This document shows positions 42,414 through 51,951 of a DNA stretch of 64,000 nt, in pieces. Positions within the stretch are counted from its first letter, which is position 1. Each line of letters starts with the position of its first letter. Where the stretch lies: NCBI RefSeq assembly GCF_003688555.1, contig NZ_REFR01000011.1:620001-684000 (forward strand). The letters are read 5' to 3'. A model generated the notes under the pieces. That model was not told the origin of the DNA. It saw only the letters and a list, made by a program, of their open reading frames with translations, and did not search any database. This stretch comes from Eilatimonas milleporae (lineage in GTDB: Bacteria; Pseudomonadota; Alphaproteobacteria; Sphingomonadales; Kordiimonadaceae). The translations under genes and the position numbers were made by a program.

Positions 42414-43606
42414 CCGTGGAAAACACACCGCAAAAGGGCCGCGATATCGACCTTTTGGACGTCAATCTGTTCGTCGAACGGCACGAGCATGAGGTCTTCA
42501 GGCAGCTGCGCGATGAAGCGCCCGTCCATTTTAATCCTGAACCGGACGGGCCCGGCTTCTATGCGCTGACCCGCTATGACCATATCAAGGCCGTTGCGCA
42601 GGATCATGTGCGCTTTTGCAGCGGCAAGGGCACGCAGATCCGCGACAAGCGGGCCGAGGGCACCGGCCACCCCAGTGTGCATAATGCCGATCCGCCGATT
42701 CACGGCGCGTTGCGCAAGGTGGGCATGCCGCCGCTGCGCCGTTCGGTCATCGAGGGACGGGGTGCACGTATCCGCGAGATCATCACCGATCTGATGGAGG
42801 CGACGCCGAGGGGCGACTATTTCGACTTTGTCGAGGCGATTTCGGTGAAAATTCCCATGATCGTCTTTGCCGACGTGCTGGGTGTGCCGGACGATATGCA
42901 GCTGACCATGGTGCACTGGGCCAACACCATGAGCGATGTGCTGGCAAGCGATGCGGAGCAGGCGACGGCCCGTGCCGATCTGTTTGCCTATTTCCGCCGA
43001 CTGGCGGCGGAAAAGCGCGCCGATCCGCAGGAGGATCTGGCCAGTGCCCTCGTCACCGCCGAGATTGACGGGGCGCGGCTGACCGAAGAGCAGCTGGACG
43101 CCTATTTCATGGTGCTGACGGTGGCGGGCAATGAGACGACGCGCAATCTTCTGTCCGGCGGGCTTGAGCAGCTCTGCCGCCAGCCGGGGGACATGGCGCG
43201 GCTGAGGGAGGCGCCAGGTCTGATCCCCAAAGCCGTGGAGGAAATGGTGCGCTGGGTCTCGCCGGTGATCCAGATGCGCCGCACCGCGATCGAGGACAGC
43301 GACCTGTTCGGCGTGCCCATCGCGGCGGGCACAAAGGTCGTGCTGTATTTTGCCTCCGGCAACCGGGATGAGCGGATGTTCGACCGGGCGGGTGATTTTA
43401 TCATCGACCGGCAGCCCAACGCGCATATGGGTTTCGGCATCGGGCCGCATTTCTGCCTCGGTGCGCATCTGGCACGGGTCGAAACGCAGATTTTCTTTGA
43501 AGAATTTTTCAAGCGCTACAGTGCTTGTGAAATAGAGGGGCTGGGCGACCGCCTGCCGTCCAACTGGTTTGCCGGAACCGCGAAGCTGATGGTGAAATGG
43601 CAATGA
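42410..43606 (+). CDS. Cytochrome P450
   Basis: The 398-residue soluble bacterial P450 has the oxygen-activating helix AGNETT (239-244; Asn-Glu in place of the common Gly/Asp-Thr), the ExxR pair in EEMVRW and the haem loop FGIGPHFCLGAHLAR with C349. The overall pattern recalls the linalool/terpene and sterol P450 groups (CYP111, CYP125 and CYP142 relatives), which is an impression from motifs. It needs a ferredoxin and reductase, neither encoded nearby. It lies between TetR and an SDR in a tightly overlapping operon. Confidence 0.93.
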   Translation: MTVENTPQKGRDIDLLDVNLFVERHEHEVFRQLRDEAPVHFNPEPDGPGFYALTRYDHIKAVAQDHVRFCSGKGTQIRDKRAEGTGHPSVHNADPPIHGALRKVGMPPLRRSVIEGRGARIREIITDLMEATPRGDYFDFVEAISVKIPMIVFADVLGVPDDMQLTMVHWANTMSDVLASDAEQATARADLFAYFRRLAAEKRADPQEDLASALVTAEIDGARLTEEQLDAYFMVLTVAGNETTRNLLSGGLEQLCRQPGDMARLREAPGLIPKAVEEMVRWVSPVIQMRRTAIEDSDLFGVPIAAGTKVVLYFASGNRDERMFDRAGDFIIDRQPNAHMGFGIGPHFCLGAHLARVETQIFFEEFFKRYSACEIEGLGDRLPSNWFAGTAKLMVKWQ

Positions 43607-44448
43607 GCGCCGCTTTAGGGCCCGTCGTCGTCACCGGAGCGGCCAGCGGTATCGGCGCGGCGCTCGCCGCGCGCCTGACCGCCGCCGGGCGGGCCGTCAT
43701 CGCGGTGGATATCCGGCCGGTGCCTGAGCGGACGGGTGAGGGGGCCGGCGTGCAGCGCAGCCTTGTCTGCGATCTGGCGGACCGGGACAGCATTGATGCC
43801 TGCCTTGGGCAGATTGACGCGCCGCTGTCCGGCCTGGCCAATGTGGCGGGCCTGCCCGGAAGCCATCCGGCGGACAAGGTGCTGGCGGTGAATTTCCTGG
43901 GCCTGAAACATCTGACACTGGGGCTTCATGACAGACTGGGGCCGGGCGGCAGCGTCGTTCTTGTCTCCAGCATCGCGGCGCACCGCTGCCCTTGGGGCGA
44001 GGCGGCGCTTGAAAGCGTCGTCCACGCCGACTGGGGCCATGCGCTTACCCTTGGCCTGAAGGATAAGCCGGACGGCAGGACGGCCTATGAACTGTCGAAG
44101 CGGCTGGTGCACCACTGGCTGCCGGAGGCAACGGCCCTGTTTCATGCGCAGGGGGTGCGGGTCAACTGCGTCAGTCCGGGGCCGACGGAAACCCCGATTT
44201 TGCCGGATTTCAAAACCTCCATGGGTGAAGACCGTATTCAGGTGGCGGCGGACACTGTCGGCCGCCATGCCGCGCCGGATGAAATCGGCGCCGTCATCCA
44301 GTTTCTGCTTTCGGATCAGGCCGGCTGGATCAACGGTATCGACCTGCCGGCCGATGGGGGCCTGCACACGCTGCGCGCCGCTGCCGTGCGCCGCACGGCC
44401 TATACGGCGGCCGGGGGCAGTGCCGCAGTTGGTACCGCAGGCCGGTAA
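43603..44448 (+). CDS. SDR-family dehydrogenase (3-alpha-hydroxysteroid/coniferyl-alcohol dehydrogenase-like)
   Basis: The 281-residue SDR has VVTGAASGIGAALAARL, a short acidic DLADRDS, NVAG, SSIAAHRC and YELSK, then a long insertion before it (GEAALESVVHADWGHALTLG) that is seen in the 3-alpha-HSD/coniferyl-alcohol-dehydrogenase subgroup. Start ATG 43603 overlaps the P450 stop (ATGA); an ATG at 43597 is also possible. It is predicted to oxidise the alcohol produced by or next to the P450 step. The C-terminal tail is Ala/Thr-rich. Confidence 0.88.
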   Translation: MSAALGPVVVTGAASGIGAALAARLTAAGRAVIAVDIRPVPERTGEGAGVQRSLVCDLADRDSIDACLGQIDAPLSGLANVAGLPGSHPADKVLAVNFLGLKHLTLGLHDRLGPGGSVVLVSSIAAHRCPWGEAALESVVHADWGHALTLGLKDKPDGRTAYELSKRLVHHWLPEATALFHAQGVRVNCVSPGPTETPILPDFKTSMGEDRIQVAADTVGRHAAPDEIGAVIQFLLSDQAGWINGIDLPADGGLHTLRAAAVRRTAYTAAGGSAAVGTAGR

Positions 44449-44514
44449 GACCGCTTAAAGGGAAGAAACCATGATGCAGCCGACCATGCCGGACCATTTT
44501 CAAAAAAATGAAAG

Positions 44515-44522
44515 TGACGTCA
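44515..44522. promoter_or_regulatory. Candidate operator TGACGTCA before the phosphatase gene
   Basis: This palindrome, followed by ATATTTTTATG, lies in the 171-bp gap between the SDR and phosphatase genes and resembles the site at 41412. It suggests a second promoter for the second half of the operon under the same TetR; this is inference. Confidence 0.35.
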
Positions 44523-44619
44523 TATTTTTATGTTGCATAACAGCCGGCAGTGTGCGGTCGGAAGGCGGCGGCCCCGAAAGGGCCCGCCCCGGCAGGATCA
44601 TCGGTACGGGAGGGGCCTG

Positions 44620-45219
44620 ATGCAGTTGCTGCTTGTCCGCCACGGTCAGCCCGACACCAGACAGGAGGGACGTTTCGTCAACCCGCCGCTGACCGAACGC
44701 GGCCACTGGCAGGCGGCGCGGGCCGCGGACCGGCTGGCGCGGGAGGAGATCGCCGCCATTGTCTCAAGCCCCCTGCGGCGGGCCTATGACACGGCCCGTC
44801 CGCTGGCCGAACGGTTGGGACTTGAGGTCGAGGTGGTGGACCATCTGGCCGAGGTGGACGGCGGCGGCGAGGGCACACGCTATATCTCCCTCGAGGCGCT
44901 GCGGCGCGAGGGCGGTCCCCGCTGGCAGAACTTTCTGGACGATCCGGTCGGCTTCCTCGGCGGCGATACCGAAACCTTTTGCGCGAATGTGCTGGGGGCC
45001 TTCGGGCGTATCCTCCAGCGCGGTGAAGCCGGCAAGGTGGCGGTGTTCACGCACGGCCTGCCGATCAATGTCATTCTGGCGCATATTCTGGGCATCGAGC
45101 GGCTGACGCGTTTTGTCCCCCATTACTGCTCGCTGACCCGGCTGATCGGTGCGGATATGCAGCGGCTGACCATTCTCAGCGTCAATGACACCGGCCATTT
45201 CGGCCCGGACGAGATCTAA
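44620..45219 (+). CDS. Histidine phosphatase (phosphoglycerate-mutase-like)
   Basis: The 199-residue protein begins MQLLLVRHGQPDTRQ with the RHG phosphohistidine motif, has SPLRRAYDTARPLAERLG and a second catalytic His in VAVFTHGLPINV. It is a small broad phosphatase of the branch-1 superfamily. ATG 44620 is preceded by GGGAGGGG. In this operon with a phosphotransferase, it may remove phosphate from the activated intermediate; this is inferred. Confidence 0.88.
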   Translation: MQLLLVRHGQPDTRQEGRFVNPPLTERGHWQAARAADRLAREEIAAIVSSPLRRAYDTARPLAERLGLEVEVVDHLAEVDGGGEGTRYISLEALRREGGPRWQNFLDDPVGFLGGDTETFCANVLGAFGRILQRGEAGKVAVFTHGLPINVILAHILGIERLTRFVPHYCSLTRLIGADMQRLTILSVNDTGHFGPDEI

Positions 45220-45230
45220 AGGGGGCTTGC

Positions 45231-46814
45231 ATGTATCCGGACCAGATCGCCGCAAGCACCCCCGACAAGGCCGCCCTGCGCCTTGACGATGCGGTGGTGA
45301 CATATGCCGAACTGGCTGAGCGGTCGCGGCGGCTGGCGGCATTTTTTCGTCATCTGGGGGTTCGGCGCGGCGATGTGGTCGCCTTGCAGATGATGAACGG
45401 TTTCGATTTCCTGGTCATTGCCTGGGCGGCGCAGCGCTCCGGTCTGTATTATGTGCCCATCGCCACGCGGCTGACGCCGGAGGAAACCGGTTATATCCTT
45501 GCCGACAGCGCCGCCGCCGTTTTCATCACTGACGGCGAACGTGCCCCCGGCGCGGCAGAGGCCGCTGTTATTGCCGTAAAGTCCCGCCCGGCTGCCGCAC
45601 CGCACCTGTCAGTGTATGCGGTGGCGGCGCATGGGGGCGAGACGCCGCTGCTGTGGTCTGCCGTGGATGCCTGCGGACCGGCACTGGACAATGCCGCCCT
45701 GCACGACCCGGTGGAAGGCGGCGACATGCTTTACACATCCGGCACGACGGGACGGCCCAAGGGTGTGCGCAGGCCCCTGGACTTCGTGCCACTGGGCAGC
45801 GAGGCCCGGCGCGTGGAGCGTGCCAGGATCCTGTTCGATATGGATGCGGAGACGGTCTTTCTTTCGTCCGCGCCGCTGTATCATGCAGCCCCCTTGCGCT
45901 TCGTGATGAATCTGCTGCGCATGGGCGGCACCGTGGTTCTCATGCGCAAGTTCGAGGCCCGTGCCGCGCTGGATACGCTTGTCCGCCACCGCGTGACCCA
46001 CAGCCAGTGGGTGCCGACCATGTTCGTCCGTATGCTGGACCTGCCGCCTGAAACGCGTAAGGGCGCCGATTTGTCCGCCCACCGCGTAGCGATCCATGCC
46101 GGTGCACCGTGCCCCGTGGCGGTGAAAAGGGCGATGATCGACTGGTGGGGCCCGATCCTGCACGAATATTATGCGGGCACGGAAAGCATCGGCTTAACCC
46201 ATGTGAGAAGCGCGGAGTGGCTGCAACGCCCCGGCACGGTGGGCAAGGCGTGGCGGAGCGCGCTTCACATCGTCGATGAGGATGGCGGGGAGCTTGGCCC
46301 CCGTCAGGTCGGTGCGGTGTATTTTTCGGGCGGGGCGCCGCTCAACTATCACAATGCGCCCGAGAAAACAGCGGCAGCCAGCCATGCCGCCGGCTGGGCC
46401 ACCATGGGCGATATGGGCTATGTGGACGAAGAGGGCTATCTGTTCCTGACCGACCGCAAGGCCTTCACCATTATTTCCGGCGGGGTGAATGTGTACCCGA
46501 AGGAGATTGAGGACGCGCTTCTGTTGCATGCCAATGTGGCGGACACCGCCGTCTTCGGCGTGCCGGACGACGATCTGGGCGAGGCGGTTCTGGCCGTGGT
46601 CGAACCGCGCGCCATGCCCGCAGATACTAACGCCGCCCGGATCGAGGCCGAAAGCCTGCTGGCTTTTCTGCGCGGGCGTCTGGCCGGGTTCAAATGTCCG
46701 AAATTCATCGATTTTTGCGACACGCTGCCGCGTCTCGACACCGGCAAGCTGGAAAAGCACAAGCTGCGCGCAGCCTATGCCGACAGTGGAAAGCGCGGCC
46801 ACAGGGTGCGCTGA
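45231..46814 (+). CDS. Acyl-CoA synthetase (AMP-forming), class I adenylate-forming family
   Basis: The 527-residue enzyme activates a carboxylic acid to its CoA ester using ATP. Motifs are MLYTSGTTGRPKGVRRP, YYAGTESIGLTH, the GDMGYVDEEGYLFLTDRK hinge and GGVNVYPKEIEDALLLH, with the end Lys in LDTGKLEKHKLR. It starts 11 bp after the phosphatase gene. The substrate is probably the acid from the nearby oxidation steps; class cannot be fixed from motifs. Confidence 0.92.
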   Translation: MYPDQIAASTPDKAALRLDDAVVTYAELAERSRRLAAFFRHLGVRRGDVVALQMMNGFDFLVIAWAAQRSGLYYVPIATRLTPEETGYILADSAAAVFITDGERAPGAAEAAVIAVKSRPAAAPHLSVYAVAAHGGETPLLWSAVDACGPALDNAALHDPVEGGDMLYTSGTTGRPKGVRRPLDFVPLGSEARRVERARILFDMDAETVFLSSAPLYHAAPLRFVMNLLRMGGTVVLMRKFEARAALDTLVRHRVTHSQWVPTMFVRMLDLPPETRKGADLSAHRVAIHAGAPCPVAVKRAMIDWWGPILHEYYAGTESIGLTHVRSAEWLQRPGTVGKAWRSALHIVDEDGGELGPRQVGAVYFSGGAPLNYHNAPEKTAAASHAAGWATMGDMGYVDEEGYLFLTDRKAFTIISGGVNVYPKEIEDALLLHANVADTAVFGVPDDDLGEAVLAVVEPRAMPADTNAARIEAESLLAFLRGRLAGFKCPKFIDFCDTLPRLDTGKLEKHKLRAAYADSGKRGHRVR

Positions 46815-46878
46815 CAGTATGTCTGCCGCATGGGGCGAGGGCGTAAAGGGCCAGGATATGCAGGGGAAAGAGGGAACG

Positions 46879-47529
46879 ATGACGGACCGGACACAGGATG
46901 CGGACGGCGGGCTGAAAAGCCGGGTGCTTTTGATGCTGCGGCTGAAGGGCTTTGCCGGGGCGGAGGCGATTGCCGCCTGCCTCGGCGTGGGGGCTGCACC
47001 GGTAGCCGCCCTGCTCGCCGATCTGGTAGCCGCCGGACTGGCGGAGGAAAAAAAGATCGGCCACCGCCTGACGCCGGATGGACAGGCGGCGGCGGATGCC
47101 GATACGGCGGCGGAGCGCGGGCAGGTTGGCGATGAGGTCATCGCTGCCTTCTACGCCCGTTTCAACGATGTCAATCCCGAGTTCAAGGCGCTGGTGGCCC
47201 GCTGGCAAATGCGCGAGGTCGACGGCGCAGTGGTGCCGAACGATCACAGCGATACGGCCTATGATCGTGGCATCATCGCAGCGCTGGCTACCATTGACGG
47301 TGTCATCCTGACCCTGATGACGGACATGAGCGCGGCACTGCCGCGCATGGCGCGTTACAATCACCGTTTTGCCGCAGCCCTTGAGGCGCTGAAACAGGGC
47401 GAGGTCCGCTATATGGCCGCCCCCGTCATCGACAGTTATCACACCGTCTGGTTCGAACTGCATGAAGACCTGATCCGCCTGAGCGGCAAGACACGTCGGC
47501 AGGAAGCGCTGGCCGGAAAGGCTGTGTAG
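46879..47529 (+). CDS. Unknown protein with winged-helix-like N-terminus
   Basis: The 216-residue protein starts MTDRTQDADGGLKSRVLLML; the region LKGFAGAEAIAACLGVGAAPVAALLADLVAAGLAEEKKIGHRLTPDG reads like a winged helix with wing (about 12-70). The C-terminal helical part (EFKALVARWQMREVDG; HDSDTAYD-type Asp/His) is not recognised. It lies one base before the aldehyde dehydrogenase start. I do not assign a function; a regulator or a partner of the phosphotransferase proteins are possibilities. ATG 46879 follows AGGGA. Confidence 0.75.
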   Translation: MTDRTQDADGGLKSRVLLMLRLKGFAGAEAIAACLGVGAAPVAALLADLVAAGLAEEKKIGHRLTPDGQAAADADTAAERGQVGDEVIAAFYARFNDVNPEFKALVARWQMREVDGAVVPNDHSDTAYDRGIIAALATIDGVILTLMTDMSAALPRMARYNHRFAAALEALKQGEVRYMAAPVIDSYHTVWFELHEDLIRLSGKTRRQEALAGKAV

Positions 47530-47530
47530 C

Positions 47531-49000
47531 GTGGAGCCGGTCGACACATACTGGGTCGCGGGGGAATGGCACCCCGCTGACGGCGCGGCCTACAGCCGGC
47601 CCGCCCCCGTGGAGGGGACGGCCTTGCCGGGTGTCCGGCTGGCGGGCGCCACGCTGATGGACCGGGCCCTTGACGCCGCCGTCACTGCCCTGCCGGCGGC
47701 TGAGGCCTTGAGCGTGGCTGAGCGTCAGGCGGCCCTGACCGCGCTTTCGCACGCGCTGACGGCGGATGCCGGGGCGCTTGCCGCGCACGTGACGGTGGAG
47801 GTCGGCTGTCCGGCGGCACAGGCCGAGGCACTACAGGTGTCGAGCGCGGCGGGTGTGCTGTCGGCCTATGCCGCGATGCTGGACACCCACGTGTTCGAGG
47901 AAAGGCGCGCCGGTCTGCGGGGCGGTACCGTGCTGATCCGCAAAAACCCGGTCGGTGTGGCCGCCGGTATCGTGCCGTGGAACGTGCCGCTGTTTCTGGC
48001 CGCGGTCAAACTGGGCGCGGCGATTGCGGCCGGCTGCCCCATCGTGCTGAAACCGTCGCCGGAGAACGCCGCCAGCATGCATCGTTTCGCCGCCCATGTG
48101 GCCGGGTTGCCGCTGCCGCCCGGCATGGTCAGTGTGCTGACGGGGGACCGGGATTTCGGCGCCGCCCTTGTGGCCGACAGCCGCGTGGCCAAGGTCAGCT
48201 TTACCGGATCCACCGCCGCGGGCCGCCATGTGGCGCGCGCCTGTGCCGACCGATTTGCCCGCTGTACGCTGGAGCTGGGCGGCAAGTCGGCGGCCATTCT
48301 TCTGGATGACATTGACCTTGACGCGGTGTGGGGGGAGCTGTTTCTCGCCACGTTGCAAAACAATGGTCAGGTCTGCGGCGCACAGTCCCGCCTGTTTCTG
48401 CCGCGCAGCCGTTTTGCAGAATTGTCGGAGGATCTGGCCGCGCGCTTCCGGGCGCTGACCATCGGCGATCCGCGCGATGCCGCGACCCATATCGGCCCGG
48501 TTGCCGCGCCCATACAGCAGGACCGCATCATGGCCGCCCTACGCGGTGCCGAGGCGGACGGCGCCCGCGCGCTTGCCGGCGGCAGTCAGGCGAACGAGCC
48601 GGGCGGGGGCTGTTTTATCGCGCCGACGCTGTACACGACTGTGGACGACGGCATGGCCATCGCCCGCGAAGAGGTCTTCGGCCCTGTCATCGTGGCGCTG
48701 CCCTATGACAGCGAGGACGATGCGCTTGCCCGCGCCAATGCCTCGCCATACGGCCTGTCCGGCTCGGTCTGGAGCGCGGATGCGGACCGGGCGCTGCGTC
48801 TTGCCAAGGGCATGCGCACCGGCACGGTCGGGCTGTCCACCAAGCGAATACTGGATTTCGGCAGCCCCTTTGGCGGCATGCGCGCCTCCGGCCTGGGTCG
48901 GGAGATGGGGCCGGAGGGCATCGACGCCTATCTGGAGACGACAGCCATTCTGGCGCCCCGCGGGTTTGAGGCGGCAAGCGGCGGCGCACAGGACGAATAA
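47531..49000 (+). CDS. NAD(P)-dependent aldehyde dehydrogenase
   Basis: The 489-residue enzyme oxidises an aldehyde to an acid. E248 in LELGGKSAAI and catalytic C282 in NNGQVCGAQ are visible, with GIVPWNVPLFLAAVKL, FTGSTAAGRHVA, and EEVFGPVIVALPYD. GTG 47531 starts two bases after the preceding stop. The likely substrate is the aldehyde from the P450/SDR steps, so that the acid then goes to the acyl-CoA synthetase. Confidence 0.93.
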   Translation: MEPVDTYWVAGEWHPADGAAYSRPAPVEGTALPGVRLAGATLMDRALDAAVTALPAAEALSVAERQAALTALSHALTADAGALAAHVTVEVGCPAAQAEALQVSSAAGVLSAYAAMLDTHVFEERRAGLRGGTVLIRKNPVGVAAGIVPWNVPLFLAAVKLGAAIAAGCPIVLKPSPENAASMHRFAAHVAGLPLPPGMVSVLTGDRDFGAALVADSRVAKVSFTGSTAAGRHVARACADRFARCTLELGGKSAAILLDDIDLDAVWGELFLATLQNNGQVCGAQSRLFLPRSRFAELSEDLAARFRALTIGDPRDAATHIGPVAAPIQQDRIMAALRGAEADGARALAGGSQANEPGGGCFIAPTLYTTVDDGMAIAREEVFGPVIVALPYDSEDDALARANASPYGLSGSVWSADADRALRLAKGMRTGTVGLSTKRILDFGSPFGGMRASGLGREMGPEGIDAYLETTAILAPRGFEAASGGAQDE

Positions 49001-49139
49001 CAACGCCGGACGGGTGCCCGGTCGGAGGGACCGCGCCCGAAAAACCCGCACACACGGGCAAACCGGCACAGGGTTGGGAGTTTTGGCAGCGTTCTGAGTT
49101 TCACAGGGGAGAGGTTCACAATGACCTGGGAGATGGGAC

Positions 49140-51728
49140 ATGATCGAGTATGACGACACGCGCACTGCCTTGGGAGGGCAGGGGTCGCAGACGACTGCAT
49201 GCAGGACGGCACACCGGGGCGGACACCCCGGCCCGTTGACAAGACCGGATTGCCCTGGGATATCCGCGCCGTTGGCGGGGTTTGGGCGTTTGGCGAAAGC
49301 GATGCTGTTGGGCGGTACGGCCCTGTTGCTGGCCCCTGCCGCCTGGGCGCAGGATGACGGGCAGGTTGCCGATACGGGCAGTGACAGCGATCTTGTCCTC
49401 GACGAAATTCTCGTCACCGCACAGAAACGCGTGCAGTCGCTGCAATCGGTGCCGCAGTCGGTCTCGGCCCTGAGCGGGGATGACCTGCGGGCGCGCAACC
49501 TTCTGGAGACGACGGACCTGAACGGCGCGGTGCCGAACCTTCAGGTCACGTCCGCCTATTCCCGCACGCAGCCCAACTTCTCGCTGCGGGGCATCAGTGT
49601 CGCGAACGAGTTCAGCGCCAGCATCGCCTCGCCCGTCGGTGTCTATGTGGACGAGGTGTATCAGAATTTCCGCGCGTCCCACGGGCAGCAGCTTTATGAT
49701 CTGGACCGGATCGAGGTGGTGCGCGGGCCGCAGGGCACGCTTTATGGCCGCAACACCACGGGCGGCGCCATCAACTTCATCACCCGCCGGCCCAGCCTGG
49801 AGGGTACGGAAGGCTATGTCACCGCCAATTACGGCAATTTCGATACCCTGCGCATGGACGGCGCGGCGGAGGCCACGATCATCCCCGGCAAGCTGGGCGT
49901 GCGCTTCGCCGCCACCTTCGGCGACGGGGACGGTTACACCTTCAACCCCGTCGACGGCCAGTATTACGGCGACACCAACTATTACGGTGCGCGTGCCACC
50001 ATCCTGTGGAAACCGAACGAGGATATGGACGTTCTGCTCAAGGTTTACACGGCGGAAAACGACCAGCTTCAGGATTTGCCCTACGGTATCGGCTACAATG
50101 AAAACGGCACCGACAATTTCGGCTACTCGCGCGAGTTGCGCGGCCTTGCCGAGAATGAGGTGGAGGCCGACACGGCGGGCAATTATTTCAACGATGCGGA
50201 CGGTATCGTGCTGACCGTCAATTATGAATGGGACGAGATCACGCTGACGTCCATCACCGGATATGACAGCGGCACCTTCGACCTGTCGCCGTTCGACTGT
50301 GACGGGTCGCCCAACAATGTCTGCGCCATCCGCTACAATTCCGAGCATGACGGCTTCAATCAGGACCTGCGCCTGACCTATACCGGCGACCGGCTGCAGG
50401 TGATCGGCGGACTGTATTACGGCTGGGACCGCAACATCACCAACAACGAGCCGGATTTCTTCGGTATCCTGACCGACCTCGGTGTGCCGGCGGATTTCTT
50501 CAACGCGCCGATCGCCAGCGCCGATGCGCTGGCCGTCGTACCCGCCGGCGCCGGCCCGGACCCGTGTGCGCCGGTGGTCGTCAACCCGAACGGCTTTTTC
50601 GACGCGCGCAGCTTCCTGGACCCGTCCTGTGCCGCGGTGGCCCCGCCGGTCAGCCCGATCCTGGCGGAACAGCAGTTCACCATCGAGCGCCCGTCCTACG
50701 CCATTTACGGCGAGGCGATCTATGATGTGACGGACAAGTTCACCGTCACGCTCGGCCTGCGCTACACTTATGACGAGGTGCGGTTCGAGGATGCGCGCAC
50801 CGTCCTGTTCGACGCGGCGGGCAACCCGCGTGCCAGCACGGTGCCTTTCAGTTTCCCGTTCGATCCCAGCCTGCCCGCCGTCAATCTGGAGGAGGACACC
50901 GGCCGGCTGACCGGGCGCCTGATCCTGAATTATCAGTGGCAGGATGAGGTGATGACCTATGCCAGCTACAGCCGGGGCTACCGCGCGGGCGCGTGGAACG
51001 GCCTCGCCTATCAGGCGATCGAGCAGGTCTTCTTCGTGCCGCCGGAAGAGGTGGACGCCTTCGAGGTCGGCCTGAAATCCCGCTGGTTCGACAACCGGCT
51101 GCAATTCAACGCCGCCGCCTTTTATTACGACTATCAGAACCAGCAGATCGCCGAGATCGTCGGCGCGACCTCCTTCCTGCGGGCGGTCAATGGCCGCATC
51201 TGGGGTCTGGAGGCTGAGTTTACCGCGCTTGTCAACGACTGGCTGGTCATTGACGGGTCCGGCGGTTATCTGAACAGCCGCTATGACAGCGGGCAGGTGC
51301 TGGACGGCGGCGGTGCCATCGGCGGCAACGAATTTCCCAATGCGCCGGACATCATGGCCAATCTGGGGGCCACCATCACCTTCTGGGAACAGGAGGACCG
51401 CTCCATCGTGTTGCGCGCGGACGGCCAGTATATCGGTGAATACTGGTTCGACCCGTTCAACGATTACGGCGGCCAGTTCGTCGGCAGTCCGACGCTGGAG
51501 GGCCAGCCGCTGGCCAGCAGCGAACTGGGCGAGGGCAATCCCGCCTATTTCCTGGCCAATGCGCGGCTGACCTTCAATCAGGAAAACTTCGCCGTTTCCC
51601 TGTGGGCCCGCAACATCTTCGACAATTTCTATTTCACCTACGGGCTGAACCTGAACGCCTTCAATCAGGATTATCTGGTACGCGGCCTGCCCCGTACCTA
51701 CGGCGTTGAACTGACAGCGCGTTTCTAG
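49140..51728 (+). CDS. TonB-dependent outer-membrane receptor (second locus)
   Basis: The 862-residue protein has a long N-terminal extension before the signal segment AKAMLLGGTALLLAPAAWAQ, a TonB box region LDEILVTAQKRVQSLQSVPQSVSALSGDDL, the plug mark IEVVRGPQGTLYGRNTTGGAIN, and a barrel ending YGVELTARF. The sequence VTAQKR with VPQSVSALSG is the sphingomonad-like TonB receptor class often found with catabolic genes. It is 139 bp after the aldehyde dehydrogenase. A start at 49140 is shown; a later Met (AMLLGG, about residue 54) could be the true start. The likely ligand is the locus substrate. Confidence 0.9.
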   Translation: MIEYDDTRTALGGQGSQTTACRTAHRGGHPGPLTRPDCPGISAPLAGFGRLAKAMLLGGTALLLAPAAWAQDDGQVADTGSDSDLVLDEILVTAQKRVQSLQSVPQSVSALSGDDLRARNLLETTDLNGAVPNLQVTSAYSRTQPNFSLRGISVANEFSASIASPVGVYVDEVYQNFRASHGQQLYDLDRIEVVRGPQGTLYGRNTTGGAINFITRRPSLEGTEGYVTANYGNFDTLRMDGAAEATIIPGKLGVRFAATFGDGDGYTFNPVDGQYYGDTNYYGARATILWKPNEDMDVLLKVYTAENDQLQDLPYGIGYNENGTDNFGYSRELRGLAENEVEADTAGNYFNDADGIVLTVNYEWDEITLTSITGYDSGTFDLSPFDCDGSPNNVCAIRYNSEHDGFNQDLRLTYTGDRLQVIGGLYYGWDRNITNNEPDFFGILTDLGVPADFFNAPIASADALAVVPAGAGPDPCAPVVVNPNGFFDARSFLDPSCAAVAPPVSPILAEQQFTIERPSYAIYGEAIYDVTDKFTVTLGLRYTYDEVRFEDARTVLFDAAGNPRASTVPFSFPFDPSLPAVNLEEDTGRLTGRLILNYQWQDEVMTYASYSRGYRAGAWNGLAYQAIEQVFFVPPEEVDAFEVGLKSRWFDNRLQFNAAAFYYDYQNQQIAEIVGATSFLRAVNGRIWGLEAEFTALVNDWLVIDGSGGYLNSRYDSGQVLDGGGAIGGNEFPNAPDIMANLGATITFWEQEDRSIVLRADGQYIGEYWFDPFNDYGGQFVGSPTLEGQPLASSELGEGNPAYFLANARLTFNQENFAVSLWARNIFDNFYFTYGLNLNAFNQDYLVRGLPRTYGVELTARF

Positions 51729-51858
51729 TCTGTCCCCCACGCCCTGAGTGCCGGAAGGGATCACCGTATTCCTTCCGGCGCTTCCCGCTTTCCAGGCCGG
51801 CCAGTGCAGGCGGGAGGCAAATCACGTCGGTCCGCCCGTATTTCACTACCTGTCATAC

Positions 51859-51892
51859 CGTACCGGAAAGCGTTCCGTACCGGAAAGCGTTG
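51859..51892. repeat. Two adjacent 17-bp direct repeats
   Basis: CGTACCGGAAAGCGTT plus one base occurs twice back to back (51859-51875, 51876-51892), 60 bp before the second acyl-CoA synthetase start. It may be an operator. No gene was found between 51729 and 51951. Confidence 0.75.
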
Positions 51893-51951
51893 CCGAAAAC
51901 AGGCAGGCGCTCTAAGTCTGTATCGGGGCGAGATATTCGGGAGGTCTTTTC

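Noticed and set aside
49116-51764. An 882-codon minus-strand frame
   Set aside because: Antisense shadow of the TonB receptor gene.
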